Shown here piece by piece: positions 1 through 11,833 of a stretch of 64,000 nucleotides of DNA. The stretch's first letter is position 1; each line of letters begins with the position of its first letter. A model generated the notes under the pieces. It was not told the origin of the DNA. It saw only the letters and a program-made list of their open reading frames with translations, and made no database searches. The DNA comes from Rhizophagus irregularis (taxonomy: Eukaryota; Glomeromycota; Glomeromycetes; Glomerales; Glomeraceae), in NCBI RefSeq assembly GCF_026210795.1, contig NC_089442.1:3252501-3316500 (forward strand), in the 5' to 3' direction. Both the position numbers and the translations under genes were made by a program.

Positions 1-597
1 TATATATACACTCACATATATTTTTTCTTTGTAGAAAAAAATTTAAATCCCATAATAAATTTTTTTTTTATACGTTATTTACTATTTTTTTTAAAGAAGA
101 AAAAAAAAAAAATTTTTTTTTTTTCATTGTTTCGGGCTTTTTAATATTAAGAAAAAAGTTATATAAGGTAAGAAATCAGAGCTATTCTTTTTGATTTTTA
201 AACTGCTATAACTTGAAAAAAAAAAAAAGGTTCTTCCTTTCCTTCTTAATATTTTTTTTTTCAAGCCACATCGAAAGCTGCGGTCAAATATATTTTTAAT
301 TTTTTAAGAACAAAAAAAAAAAAAAAAAAAACTATAAAAATAAAATAAAATAAAAAATAAAATTAAAAAAAAAAAAAATTTAATTTTTTTTTTTTTATTT
401 TAATATAAAAAAAAACACAAAAAATTTTTTTTAAGACTTTTTTTTTTGTTATTTAAGGACCTTTTTTTTTTTATTCAACGACGACGATTTCAACGATTTT
501 CATTTTTTTTTCTATTTTTCTTACCTTTTTTTTTGATAATATAATTTTTATTTTTTTTTATATAAAAAAAAAACAAAACTTTTTTTATTAATTTGAA
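1..597. other. AT-rich upstream spacer of the HMG-box gene
   Basis: This stretch is almost entirely A and T, with many A and T homopolymers and no credible coding sequence on either strand. It lies directly upstream of the MATA-HMG gene and so probably contains its promoter and 5' untranslated region, but I see no distinct motif. Confidence 0.5.
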
Positions 598-1467
598 ATG
601 AATACTATGTTCAAGATGTCTTATTATTGTTTTGAGACAACAAAAAATCATCGGCTCGTGAACCCTTACACCCAATATGGTCAACCTCCATTTCCTTCAT
701 CAAAAAACGAAATAGTCGAACAAATCATTTCTGAGACGATCGATGAGGCAACACAAATTAAAATAAAGAAACATACAACTTTACCTTTACCAGAATTAAT
801 CACACCAAGTGTTAATGTAAGGACTGTTAAAAATCCTCGACCGCAAAACTCCTTTGTAATTTACAGAAGAAATGTACAGGCTGAAATTGCAAAAGAAAAA
901 GGTACAACTGCAGCTGGTAGATTGGATTATGTCTCAAAATTTGCTGCAAAAAAATGGAAGCAAGAAACTCAAGAAGTTAAAGAATTATATGGTTTTTTAG
1001 CAGCTTGTGCTAAAAAAGTTCATGATTTTATGTATCCCGGTTATGTTTATCAACCAAAGAGACAAGCCACTACAAATGAACCAATGATAATGGTACATGA
1101 ACCCGGTATTGGTGGTTATAAACTTCGACCTTCCCCTATGTCAACAATGTCAACATTACAGACTACAATTCCAACAATGCCAACTCCACCACAAACTCCT
1201 TTATCATCTCCTTCTGCAAGGAGAGCCACAAAATATGATTCAAATACAAATTCAAACAATACTATGATGGCTTCACCTCCTCATTTTCATACTCAATTAC
1301 CTCCATTATTTCAACATACCCAACAACTACCATCATTGACGTATGATCCTCATATGTCGAGAAGAATTTTACCTCCACCAACTCTTGACATAAGTGATAA
1401 TGCTATATCAACCAATTCAATGACAACTTATGACAGGAGTTTGTGTAAGGAATTCAACCGATTGTAG
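598..1467 (+). CDS. MATA-type HMG-box DNA-binding protein
   Basis: This single-exon ORF of 289 residues encodes a putative nuclear transcription factor. Residues about 79-155 form a MATA-HMG box: it opens with RPQNSFVIYRR and continues through a K/A-rich helix ending AAKKWKQE, followed by ELYGFLAACAKKVH and a basic tail after MYPGYVYQPKR. HMG boxes bend DNA, and the MATA subtype is that of fungal mating-type regulators. The family is strongly expanded in Rhizophagus, so one copy does not identify a mating locus. The C-terminal half (about 165-289) is rich in Pro, Thr, Ser and Asn and looks disordered. ATG 598 is the first in-frame Met after an AT-rich leader; Met at residues 4 and 7 are alternatives. 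Neighbours on both sides are non-coding, so context adds nothing about target genes. Confidence 0.87.
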   Translation: MNTMFKMSYYCFETTKNHRLVNPYTQYGQPPFPSSKNEIVEQIISETIDEATQIKIKKHTTLPLPELITPSVNVRTVKNPRPQNSFVIYRRNVQAEIAKEKGTTAAGRLDYVSKFAAKKWKQETQEVKELYGFLAACAKKVHDFMYPGYVYQPKRQATTNEPMIMVHEPGIGGYKLRPSPMSTMSTLQTTIPTMPTPPQTPLSSPSARRATKYDSNTNSNNTMMASPPHFHTQLPPLFQHTQQLPSLTYDPHMSRRILPPPTLDISDNAISTNSMTTYDRSLCKEFNRL

Positions 1468-2790
1468 AGGAAAAAAGAAAAAAAAATAATTTTTCACGTT
1501 TCAAAATAACAACAAAAATTCCGTTAAAGGTTCGATCTTTTTTATATATATATAAAAATGGGAGTGGGATGAAAAATAATAGATCAGGAAAAAAAACTTT
1601 TTATTTTTCCTCTTTTTTTTTTTAACCATGATTTAAATTAACATTTTCTCTATTCGCGTTTTACATAACGATAAGATTTATATATTTTTTTTTCTTTTTC
1701 GCGAGATTGAGAAAATTTACCATGGTTCTTTTATATCTTTTTTTCTTTTTTTCTTTTGCATTTACTTTTTTTTTTTACAAGAACTCTTTTAAATGGATTT
1801 ACGAAATGTGAAATATATTTTTTTTTTCTTATGGGTGATGCGAAAGTTCGTTGTGGATCGAAAATTAATTTGTGAAGGCGAAACATTTCAATCATCATTT
1901 TACACACATTTCATCATCCCATAAAGATAATAACTAATTATAATATTTTTTAGTATATTTACTTTTTTTTTCGATTTAATTTCTTGTCTTTTATTTTCTT
2001 TTGCATGATTTCTTCATATACTTTTTTTTTTCTCTATACACAAAAAAAAAATCCAAGTCTTTTTAAATCTCCCGATTTTTGTAATTAACTCCTCCTTCTT
2101 TTTACATATGTTTTTTTTCTTTAAGAAAGTTTTAAAAAAATTCAATCAATTCATAAAAGTTATATATATATATAAGAAAAAAAAATCAAGCATATATATA
2201 AAAAAAAAAAATATTAAATATAATCTTTTTCATTGCATAACCAACGCAAAGAGGCATTCTTTTTTTTTATAGTATAAATTTTTTTTGCAAAAAAAGACCG
2301 TCCAATGAAGTTTTTACGAAACGTTATTATTATATTATATTCAACGATATTTAACGAATATTTACCGAAGTACTTTTTTAACGATATATTTAACGATATT
2401 AGCGATAATTTAACAGAGTGATCCAAAAATTTTTTTTTTATTATTATTATTATTAATTTTAATTCGTAAAAATGAGCGAATGATAAATAATGCGGATTAT
2501 TATCATTTAGACTTGAATTTTCTTTTGATAAACGCTTAAAAAAAAAAATCCTAACACCTCTTTCTAACATCATGCTAAATATAGAAGTATTAACAGCTTA
2601 CGTTTTTTTTTTCCTTTTTCTCTTCCCTACCTATATTTTAAATATGCAAAATATGTATACATTATAAATCATACTTTTTTTTATATATATATATAATAAT
2701 AATAAAAAAAAAATATATGTTTTTAAGAAATAATTTTATTTTGAAAAAGAATTTCGTTTAATACGAATCTCGTCTAAGTAAAACTAAAGT

Positions 2791-2838
2791 ATAATAATAA
2801 TATAATAATAATTATAATTATAATAATAATAATAATAT
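2791..2838. repeat. TAA/ATA trinucleotide microsatellite
   Basis: A run of ATA/TAA trinucleotides interrupted by occasional ATT units, just upstream of a poly-A run. It is a simple repeat with no apparent function. Confidence 0.8.
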
Positions 2839-5800
2839 CAATAATCCAAAAAAAAAAAAAAAAAAAAATTCCTAATAATTTTCTCCTAAATAACTACTAT
2901 TTCCGTCATTCCGTTCGTCTCCTTGTCCGATATTCCGTTATCTGTTATTCCCTTACTTATTACCCAATTCCTTTAAGAATCATCTGAATCATCTGAATCA
3001 TCTAAATTATCAGATCTTAATTTAAATTAGATTTTTTTTAAAAATTTAATGAATTGTATGAAAATTTTATTTTACACGTGTAAATTGAATGGATACGCGC
3101 TTTTTTTTTTAAGATTGACATTTTTCCATAATTAAAATTGTTGTTCATCTTTAACTGGTAAATCTGTCTGATATTTGTAAATCTCATTCCTAACTTGAAT
3201 AATTTGTATTTCCCAAAAAAAAAAAATTTAAAAATAACAAACGCGTTACCGTAACAAAAATGATATAACCGTTATCAATCTTTTGAAAATTAAACAATGC
3301 TAATTTAGTAATTATTTACAGAAAATTATATCTAATTATATATCTAAATATATATGTATATAAATTATAAATAATATCTATATCATTATAATAATTCCGA
3401 TAAATTTAAAATTTTTCTTTTTTGTTATTTACCGAAAAAAAATTTTAAATTTGAAATTTCTTTTTGTTGTTATACTTGTTATACCAAAAAAAAAAAAAAA
3501 ATGCCGAAAAAAAAAAAAATTAAAATAACTAATTTGAAATTTTCTTTTTTGTTATACCTTAAACATTATAATAATAAAAAACTTAAACCTATTAAACTTC
3601 ATAATAATTAAGGTTTAATTAACCCGATTATTAAAAAAAATACTCCGATAAACCTTTAATAATAAAATATAAAAATTCATATAAAAAAAAAAAAAACCTT
3701 TTTTTTTTAAAAAAAAAAACTTTAAATAAATGAAAATTACTTTTCTTTACTTCTTTTTATTAATTGGTTATAGATAACCATCTTTTTTTTTAAAAAAAAA
3801 AATCAACAAAAAGATAATCATATTATTTACTTCATTGAATTTCTTTTTTAATTCGAAATCCGTTTTAAAAATGAATAAAGAAAATTTAAAAAAATTAAAT
3901 TGATTGACAAAATAGTAATTCTTAAAATTATTATAGTTAGATTAAATTTTTTGAAAAAAAAAAAAAAAAGTATCGTCAATTTTTTCTGCCATGATGATCA
4001 AAAAAAGAAAAATGAAAAAAAAAAAAGTAAAATAAAAAAAAAAACTTTAAAATAATAAAAATAAAAAAAAAAGAGATTCGGAACATTTTTTTTAACTTTA
4101 GCAGGTAATAATTGTTTGTGATTGTTCTAAAATATGTAGGTTCGGAACTTTTGAAACATGTATTGAATAAGAATTTACTTGATAAGGTAATTTATAATCC
4201 GATTACCGTTATTTGTTCATGCAATACATACGTAAGATACGCAAGATATCAAATAATAATTAAGAAGTTTTATAAAGAAGGGAAAAAAAAAATAACAACA
4301 ACAATAATAATAATAAATAATCATGATACAAAAAAAACCCCCTTGATAAATAACATATAAACAACCTTAATTATTTATACCTTCGCATTTGGCTCATTTG
4401 GCTACTATTTGACCAGGAATTAATAATTAATTCCTCTTCGAATTAAAAATCTCTGGGATTAAATTTTTCATTTTTTTTTTCATTTTTATTATTTATTTTT
4501 ACTTTTATTTTTATTTTTATTTTTTTTGTTTATTTTTTATTTTTTTTTCTTTGTTTACATTTTCCTATTAATGTAGTGCGAATTATTTTTATTTGATCAA
4601 AATATCAAAATATCAAAATAAACAAATTACAACATCAAATCAAAAAAAAAAAAAATTTTTTTTTATCCTAACGTTATCTCTTTTTTATTTTTTTTTATTT
4701 AAAAAAAAAAAATTGTTTTGAATGGTGGAAACAAATAGAATGATACACTAACCAATTAAAAAAAAATGGCTTAATAATAATATAAAACTTATCCATCCTG
4801 CTTTTTTACTTTTTCGGTAAATAAAAATATAATAGAGTTTCTTTCTAGTACATGAAAATTTTCTTATCTTGAAATTCTATCAAAACAAATGATAAATTAA
4901 CCGACATGACATTGATTATAATAATGATAATTTATAATAATTTTACAATGAATAAATGTTATCAAAACAAAAGAAGAAAGAACCTAACTTGTCAATATGG
5001 CTTGTGCAACCTTTCAACTTTTCCTCGTGACATGCTTAAATAAAATAATAACAATGCAGTGTACAATATTTATAATATTTTTATAATAATTTATTATATA
5101 TTACAACATCTATCACATTTCTTTCGTACCATGTTGTATATATATAAATATATATATAAATATATTTTTAAAAGTCGGTATTTGATATGATAATCTAATT
5201 TAATATTTTTTTTTTTAATATTTTCCGTATTGTTTTCTTTCCAAATAAAGTTACACATTTGGGAAAAAAAGGAGTGATGTAAATGAATGTAAACAAATAT
5301 TTCAAATAATTATGATCTGATAACAATGATAAATCTTTTTTCCTTCTTGAACAAAATAGTAAAAGAAAAAAAGCGTGTAATATAATGAGTAATAATTCTT
5401 TGAATTTATTATAATAATAATCATGATATTCACAACATAAATATATATGTATCTTTGTTCTCCCACTTAAAACAATTGTACTTTTTGTTTATATTTATAT
5501 TTCGTAATATCTATAAATCATGATATAACATTTCGTAATTATTTAAATCATTCCTGATTCCCCCTTTAAATTATTTTAATTATTTTAATGATCTTTGCAT
5601 TTAAATTTACCTGGGATTTATTAAAATAAAATTATTGGAGGGGATAATAATGTCATATTGTAATTCGTTGATTTTCTCGTTTGAAACGTGTTTGTTATAC
5701 TTGTACTGCAAATTTTAAAAAAAAAACCGAAATTACTTTATCGGAAAAACATTTGTATATCCGTTTTTATTTTAAAGTAAATTTATAATAAAAAATATAT

Positions 5801-6170
5801 GCTTTGTTTATTTGTGTACAAATGCATAAAGTACATATCAAAGCGGATTTCACCCGTAAACTTGTCAGAGATAAAAAAAACCAAATATTTTTTTTTTTCT
5901 CGGAAGAAATATTCATTTTATGTCAAACTCTAAAAAAAATGATTGACGAAAAAAAAAATTTATATGTGAACGGAAAATTTTTTTATTAAAAAAGAATTTT
6001 CTTAAAATAATTTCTATAATATTTTTTTTTATTGTTACAATGAGTTATAATGATTTTTTTTATCAAGTTATTCCCATTTTTTCTTATTATTAAGTTATTT
6101 CCCGCTTTGAAAAGAAAAAAAAATTTAATAATTAATAATTTATTAATAATTTATTAAAAAAAAAAATTTA

Positions 6171-6200
6171 ATTATTATTATTATTATTATTATTATTATT
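6171..6200. repeat. ATT trinucleotide microsatellite
   Basis: About ten consecutive ATT/TTA units inside an AT-rich spacer. Confidence 0.85.
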
Positions 6201-6310
6201 TTTTATTTATTTATTTTTTTTTCTTTTATTACTATTATTTGTTTAGTTCATTTATTTCCATTTCAACTTTTGATTGATTCTTTTAAGAGCACGATCAAAC
6301 CAATTTTTAA

Positions 6311-6340
6311 AATGAAAGTAAATGAAAGTAAATGAAAGTA
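6311..6340. repeat. Triplicated 10-bp unit
   Basis: Three perfect tandem copies of aatgaaagta. This is too short and isolated to be assigned a function. Confidence 0.85.
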
Positions 6341-6730
6341 TGTGGAATTTTGTACATTATTCGATAAAATTATTTAGAATGACGATTTATTTGATTATTG
6401 CAAACAAAGCCACCGTTTCATTAAGAATGCAATAATCGAAAGGTTTCTTTGTTGTTGCATTATTATCATGTAGTAGCATTGTGTTACAGATGACGTAAAA
6501 TGATCATGTCATCCGAATTAAAAAGTAAACATGAAATATTTTTTTATCACTTCGTTTAAAATATGAAAAAGTATTTTTTTTTTTTGTGTTCCCTTGTCCC
6601 TCTAACTTATATTGTACAAGTTACTTTTATTTATTACAAATTATATTTGTTTTCCCCTAACATCATTTGTAAAGTTTTAAAAAATATTGAAAGTTCCGCG
6701 TACATAATTAATACAAGTTTTGATATTAAA

Positions 6731-7062
6731 TAGGTCTGAAATCTTGATGTGGGCGTACCATTCAGCAACTCGAACGGCTAATATGGGTTTAAGTTCTGAA
6801 AATAGGATCATCATATTGGACTAAAATCCTGAAGGATATCATGTAGGCGTACTGTTCATTATCAGGCAACTCGAACGGTTAATATGGTTTTAAGTTCTTA
6901 TAGGATATCATATTATTGTTCCGAAATCCTGAAAGATATCATGTAGGCGTACTGTTCATTATCAGGTTACTCGAACAGCTAATATGGGTTGAAGTTCTTA
7001 TAGGATATCATATTATTGTTCTGAAACCTCGAAGGATATCATGTAACTCAAACAGCTAATGT
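6731..7062. repeat. About 100-bp tandem repeat, 3.3 copies
   Basis: The landmark atgtaggcgtact begins at 6841 and 6941, and its truncated form at 7041, so the period is exactly 100 bp. A first, slightly shorter copy (94 bp) begins near 6747 with atgtgggcgtacc. Each unit contains a ggatatcat word, an actcgaacggct-like word and a ttaagttct-like word. Copies differ by scattered substitutions. The block stands out because it is less AT-rich than its surroundings. No ORF runs through it. Confidence 0.85.
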
Positions 7063-7524
7063 AATAAATCTCCGAGTTACCAATAAAATAAACTTTAATT
7101 CATGATCTCTTTACGATTATCTTTACAAGATAATTCAACCAAAATATCATATTCGCATACATATTTTTATTTACGAACTTTATGACAAAACACTTTAAGG
7201 GAGACGTGCAGTGATTCCGAAACCGTATGGTTGCATCTCGCTTTTTAAAAAAAGTTAATGTAAAAAAACACCACTCTAAATAGTAATACCAGTTATTTGG
7301 AAGGAATTTTAAAATAACAAAATGACTAGATATTATAGGCAATAGAATGTCCGAACTCAGGAAATCTCCAAGTGTGTCAATAAATAATACATATACAATA
7401 AAATAATCTTATATATCAAAAAAAAAAAAAAAGTCTTTAAATCGAAACTGTCCTAAAATCCTAAATCACCCCATCTGATTAAGAAATTATACTGATTTTT
7501 TTTTTATTATCTTCTTACAGTAGC
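7063..7524. other. Non-coding spacer
   Basis: I see no gene or element here. The short minus-strand frame at 7100-7342 has no recognisable domain. Confidence 0.4.
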
Positions 7525-7632
7525 TTGAAAACAAAAAAATCGGTGAAAACATCCGCTTTCAGGTGAAGATATTGAAAACAAAAAAATCGGTGAAAGCATC
7601 TGCTTTCGGGTGAAAGATATTGAAAACAAAAA
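7525..7632. repeat. 47-48-bp tandem repeat, 2.3 copies
   Basis: The phrase ttgaaaacaaaaaaatcgg begins at 7525 and 7572, and ttgaaaacaaaaaa starts a third partial unit at 7620, giving a period of 47-48 bp. Units contain a ctttcaggtga/ctttcgggtga core. Confidence 0.8.
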
Positions 7633-8574
7633 ATTCTGATAGTTTGTTTCAAATCTGACAATAATGACCCGATTCACTCAATCATCTTGATCACAGCATA
7701 ATATAAGTAAGTACATCATCACAACTTAAAAAAAGTTTTATAATAATAACATTTCCGACTAAAACGGCTTCGTCCTAAATTACACATATTTATATATATA
7801 ATTCTTAAAATTCTTTAGGGGATGCATTCGAGAATCGAGATGCATACACCTTGTGTGATTGTGTGATAAATAAAAACTTAATACATTCTTAACAAAATAA
7901 AATTTAACATATCATAATAAATTAGCCAACGTGTTTACATAATACATTTTCAATAGCGATATCTATCGTAGATACGATGAACTGTATGACAATTCTTGAG
8001 CTTAATATTGGAACATCATGTTGTACTCTTGCGCCTAGAGTTATAATACATGTTAATAGGTATACCACTAGGCACTAACTGTAAAATTTATTACAAATAA
8101 TATGGGCTAAAATCGTTTAACTCCAATTCTGGTCAGAGTTATCTAATGCGGGCCAGAGATATAACAATTTCAGTCACATGTTCCCAAAACTCGAAGATTA
8201 TGATTGGTGGTAGTTCATGTGATTCAAGAAGTTTTATCAGAAATAAAAAAAAATAAAATTCATTTAATGTATTGAATTTTACGGTAATATGTTCATCCAT
8301 TATAAAATTCAAAAAATTTAATAAATAAAACGTTTGAATTTCTTTGATAAATGACACGCAGTAAACTAACCAAATTTTTTATTAATAGATCGTAGTACTA
8401 TTAAATCCAAGTAGGATTAAAATATTGAAAGCAAAGACATATAGTCCCCTGTCGCACTAAGTGTCAACTAATTTTTAAAATTGCGAGTGATGTAAAATTA
8501 CTAATTTTAGTTAAATAGTTTAAAAGATTAAAATAGTTAATATTTAATGAGTGACACGCTCCAGTTGATTACCC
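7633..8574. other. Non-coding spacer with a dispersed-repeat fragment
   Basis: No coding sequence is supported; the minus frame at 8139-8357 is hydrophobic low-complexity sequence. Around 8113-8155 lies a fragment with attctggtcagagtt and atgcgggccaga, which resembles words at about 9735-9870, 19475-19530, 31085-31110 and 32190-32210. Confidence 0.4.
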
Positions 8575-8657
8575 ATTTATTTCATGGGAAAGGGAACATT
8601 AGGGTTTTTTCCCGAAGGGAAAAAACCCTATTATTCCCAACTCCTCATGAAATAAAT
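8575..8657. repeat. Nested palindrome / foldback hairpin
   Basis: There are two nested perfect inverted repeats. The inner arms are 13 bp (agggttttttccc at 8601-8613 against 8617-8629) around a 3-base gaa loop. The outer arms are 12 bp (atttatttcatg at 8575-8586 against 8646-8657). A further short gggaa/ttccc pairing lies between them. The whole can fold into one long imperfect hairpin of 83 bases. It could be a small foldback transposon or MITE remnant; no flanking target-site duplication is clear. Confidence 0.75.
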
Positions 8658-9290
8658 TACTACATGTATCGTAATAAGAAAATTGTGGATCATTTTTAGT
8701 GAGAATAAATGAATGGATTTATACCTACCTAACATAACCACTTCAGGCATGTACAGTACTTTATTATCATATATACGCACTATATACGCTCATATACATT
8801 ACATACACAAAATTTACGATTACCTGCATATTTAGCAAGATCCAATTATAATCATTAATGTAAAAAAACGGTATGAATTTTTATTTTAAAAAAAGCTACA
8901 TATTTACACCTCCATACATACCTACCTCTAATAACCTCGGAAAAAAAAATACGTGGTACGAGTAAAATGCGAAAGGTAATAAAAATTAGTTTGAAAAAAT
9001 AGTTTTCAAGAATATAAATATGGCACTTTAATGGCTTACTTGTTAATAGGTTTTCATTGTTAACACCAATAAAATTTTATTAGTCAATGTTTCAAATCTT
9101 AATTTTGTAATGACGTGAACAAATTCTAACAGGTACCTCACGGATATATGATCGGCACTGTTACTAATTGGGTTTATAACCGGACCGTAGATGCCATAAT
9201 AAGGTAATAAGTTTTTACAATGTCGTTTTCACTTTATTATTCATCGTGGTAATTAATTATGTTTAACCTTTAACAACTTATAATTATAGA
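8658..9290. other. Non-coding spacer
   Basis: No gene, RNA or clear repeat was recognised in this stretch. Confidence 0.4.
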
Positions 9291-9960
9291 GACAGGGCAC
9301 AAGCCACCGATCATTATTTTATTGATACGCAGTAAATCATAAGTTCGTATCGGATTGACCGAAAAATGTATAACCAATCAGATCATAGTTACAATTGAGC
9401 ACAATTTTTGATTGATCGGATTGGCTATATATCCATAATAGACTTAATAGTAGATGTGTAGATGTGGTGTTTATTATGTTTATTATAAAATCGATCAGGA
9501 AAACCAATTTTTGTAGATCGGCTTGACTGACCACTGACCGGTCTGACCGCATCAGTAACCAGCGATCAATACGGATAACGGATATGAACTCCAATAATAG
9601 CCCTGTTCAATTCTAGATCTGACCGGTTAATAAATGGATATCTGCAGATATTCGGATATCCAGATTGAACGAATACAGAATTTTGGATATCCGGATATTA
9701 TCCGTTAACAGTAACTCGGATCAATTTTATAATGCCGGCCAGAATTACGCTAAAAATAATTCCTACAACCTCTTAAAAAGGAAATTTTTGTGAACGGCTA
9801 TCGCCAAAAATGGAAATGTCATCTTACCAGGTCGTAATTCTGGTCAGAATTATAAATGTGGGCCTGAATTAGTTTACAAAAATAATTGGATATCCGAATA
9901 ATTTAGGATATCCGGATGGACGGATATAAACTCTGTCTGGTGGTTGATACCTGCCTTAAG
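9290..9960. mobile_element. Nested DNA-transposon debris (putative)
   Basis: The region is relatively GC-rich and packed with palindromic words such as ggatatccggatat (about 9693) and ggatatccg near 9885 and 9909. Inside it, 9732-9866 has imperfect inverted termini: ataatgccggccagaatta at the left and cgtaattctggtcagaatta at the right. Termini near 9293 (cagggcac) and 9595-9606 (aatagccctg) resemble hAT ends, but no matching 8-bp duplication was found. There is no transposase ORF. I interpret it as several decayed non-autonomous elements inserted into each other. Confidence 0.4.
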
Positions 9961-10260
9961 GGATGTTCCTGTACTGAGCCTTATACCGTATTCAGAAATG
10001 TCTGTAATTAAGTAAATTAAGTGGTATTAAATTTGTTATAACCAATACTTTGCATAAATTTGTAATATCAGTTATTGTTCAGTTGATTAGGAATATGCGG
10101 GATTTTAATGCGATTTTCATATTTTCATGAGACATCCAATATTGAAAATCGTTATTAGTAGCATTAATTCCTATTGGTCGCCGCAGTATTCCTATGATCG
10201 AATGGTCTAAGTAGTCATGCTTCTCTTTGATTCTTAGATTTGCATGATTTTTTATTATTT
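9961..10260. other. Non-coding spacer up to the duplication boundary
   Basis: I see nothing coding here. The homologous tandem units described below begin at about 10261. Confidence 0.4.
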
Positions 10261-10560
10261 ATGGCAAGATAAAGTTGATGAAGACAGAAGCATTGATAAT
10301 GATTGTGAATTGTGTTGCGAAACTATGAAAATTAAGTTTAAGACATTATTAGATGAAGTAAGAGATTTATTTTTCAACTGGTTGACTAAAACTAATATAA
10401 TAAATAAATAATTTTCTTTATTTTAGACTCATTGTTGTTTAGACCTCAAAGAAAAAAATGGGTGCAAATGATTTGTCAAATAGAAGAATATGAACGATCA
10501 ATAAGACTAGAAATACATTTTATTGAGTTTAATAAAAATTGTGTACAATGAGATTTATAA
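10261..10560 (+). pseudogene. Decayed gene fragment, copy 1 (unknown family)
   Basis: A plus-strand fragment opens QDKVDEDRSIDNDCELCC and continues ETMKIKFKTLLDE, then a well-formed intron begins (gtaagagatt) and ends in ctttattttag near 10428. The reading frame stops soon after the splice. A second copy at 18736-19045 is nearly identical up to and through the intron. It keeps an extra stretch after ILEEYERL that is deleted here. The shared intron argues for a fragment of a spliced gene caught in the duplication. I do not recognise the parent family. Confidence 0.4.
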
Positions 10561-11833
10561 GCTTTTAATAAAATTTAAATATATTCTTTAATAAATAAAA
10601 TAATAAAAATTTATATTTATAAATTGTTATAATACAATAAGAACACTTTCGCAACGGTAATTTAGTTCTTTGTAAAATTCCGCAGAGTACCGAAACCAAA
10701 CATCACATGATTTACTATCATGTGATTTACGTGACAATTTATACTTTTATATTATTAGTGATGATGAGTAATAGAATTTTATACATTAGACCATACAAAC
10801 TTAATTTTTCGTTTCTCACATCACGGTCGGGTCAGTTTTTGTTAAATTTCTTAAAAAATCTCTTGAAAAATCTTACTCGTATAATAATAATATAAAAATT
10901 TTACATATAAAATTTTTTGAAAAAAATTAAAAGCCGGGTTGCCGGATCATTTCAAAATTGTTATGTTCAGCATTTGTATCTTCAGTTTTACTAATTTGTA
11001 TATTTGCAATTATATTTTGGAATGCAGAATAGTAATACCTGTTGTTTTTGTTTATATCAAAAGATTGTAAGACTTCAATGCCCCTATAATAAATTTTTAT
11101 CCGAATATTTCCATTATTTCTCCGTGTCTTCCGTAAAAATTCCGTTAAAATGATACATTCACGGATATCAGTGTTAGCGAGATGAAAATTTCCATGTTTT
11201 AAGGCTATAAATTCCATGAAAATGATACATTCACGGAAAAAAAATGGAAAGATAAAACACGTATTAGATTTTTTACAGGGATGTAACATGATGGTATATT
11301 TTGTAAATTCAACTTAATTTCATAATTATTTATTTGTCCTATATTTATAAAGTATAACATATATATTATAATAAAGATATCTCATATCTCAATTATAGCA
11401 CATCATAAAATCAATTAAAAAGATATGATCTTACAATTTATAAATCTTTTAAATCTTAAAAATAATTTTTTTGCGCTATATTACTTATGTTGCAGTTTAC
11501 AATTGACGAAACAAAAATATGAAATTCCTTTGAAATTTATCAGGAGAAATTATAATTTTTAACGTAACAAGTAGAGCGGAAAAATATTTCACTACAAACT
11601 TACGGAGCGTTTCAAAGTGTTTTTTTTCACAAATTTTAATGTTTAATGAATAGGAATAGAAAAGAATTTGGTAATTAATGAATAATAGAAAAAATATAAT
11701 ATGACATGAAGAGTAGGCTTTCCGTGTTTATATATTTACGCATCATGAATAAGATTATATTTTATAAGAAAATATCAAATAAAGTATGTTTAGTAATAAA
11801 ATTAATTATTTATAATAAATAATATACAAATAA
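10561..11833. other. 3' flank of paralogue A (duplicated spacer)
   Basis: This non-coding stretch is colinear with 19046-20943 downstream of paralogue B, and its part nearest the gene resembles 36480-36993 downstream of paralogue C. The open frames in it (10707-10895, 10927-11289) are not conserved between copies, which argues against coding. It carries a 200-bp insertion absent from the B copy (listed separately). Confidence 0.6.
11081..11280. mobile_element. 200-bp small non-autonomous insertion with empty site in paralogous flank
   Basis: Comparison with the duplicated flank of B (about 20335-20365) shows that gacttcaatg runs directly into taacatga there, whereas here exactly 200 bp are inserted. 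The flanking ATG (11078-11080) is repeated at 11281-11283, consistent with a 3-bp target duplication. Termini are loosely inverted: cccctataataaatt at the left and gattttttacaggg at the right. The word aaaatgatacattcacgg occurs twice inside. Three-base duplications are typical of PIF/Harbinger and CACTA elements, but the family cannot be decided from this. Confidence 0.6.

Larger units (their letters stand above)
1468..6310. other. Gene-poor AT-rich intergenic region
   Basis: About 4.8 kb dominated by A/T homopolymers and simple repeats. The open frames here (for example 2214-2573 minus and 4112-4360 plus) are low-complexity and rich in Ile, Lys, Asn and Phe, show no domain, and are what AT-rich DNA gives by chance. 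No gene, RNA or element could be supported apart from the microsatellite listed separately. Confidence 0.6.

Noticed and set aside
1525-1550. tRNA B-box-like word ggttcgatc
   Set aside because: No A box, no cloverleaf pairing and no anticodon stem could be formed around it.
2214-2573. 119-codon minus-strand open frame
   Set aside because: Low complexity, dominated by Ile, Lys, Phe and Asn; runs through homopolymers; no domain or splice context.
4112-4360. 82-codon plus-strand open frame
   Set aside because: Ends in homopolymeric Lys/Thr/Ile; no conserved motif; typical chance ORF of AT-rich DNA.
9337-9594. 85-codon minus-strand open frame
   Set aside because: Lies in nested transposon debris with repeated gatcgg/ccgatc words and no transposase similarity.
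10927-11289. 120-codon minus-strand open frame
   Set aside because: Spans the 200-bp insertion, and the B copy of this flank does not preserve it.
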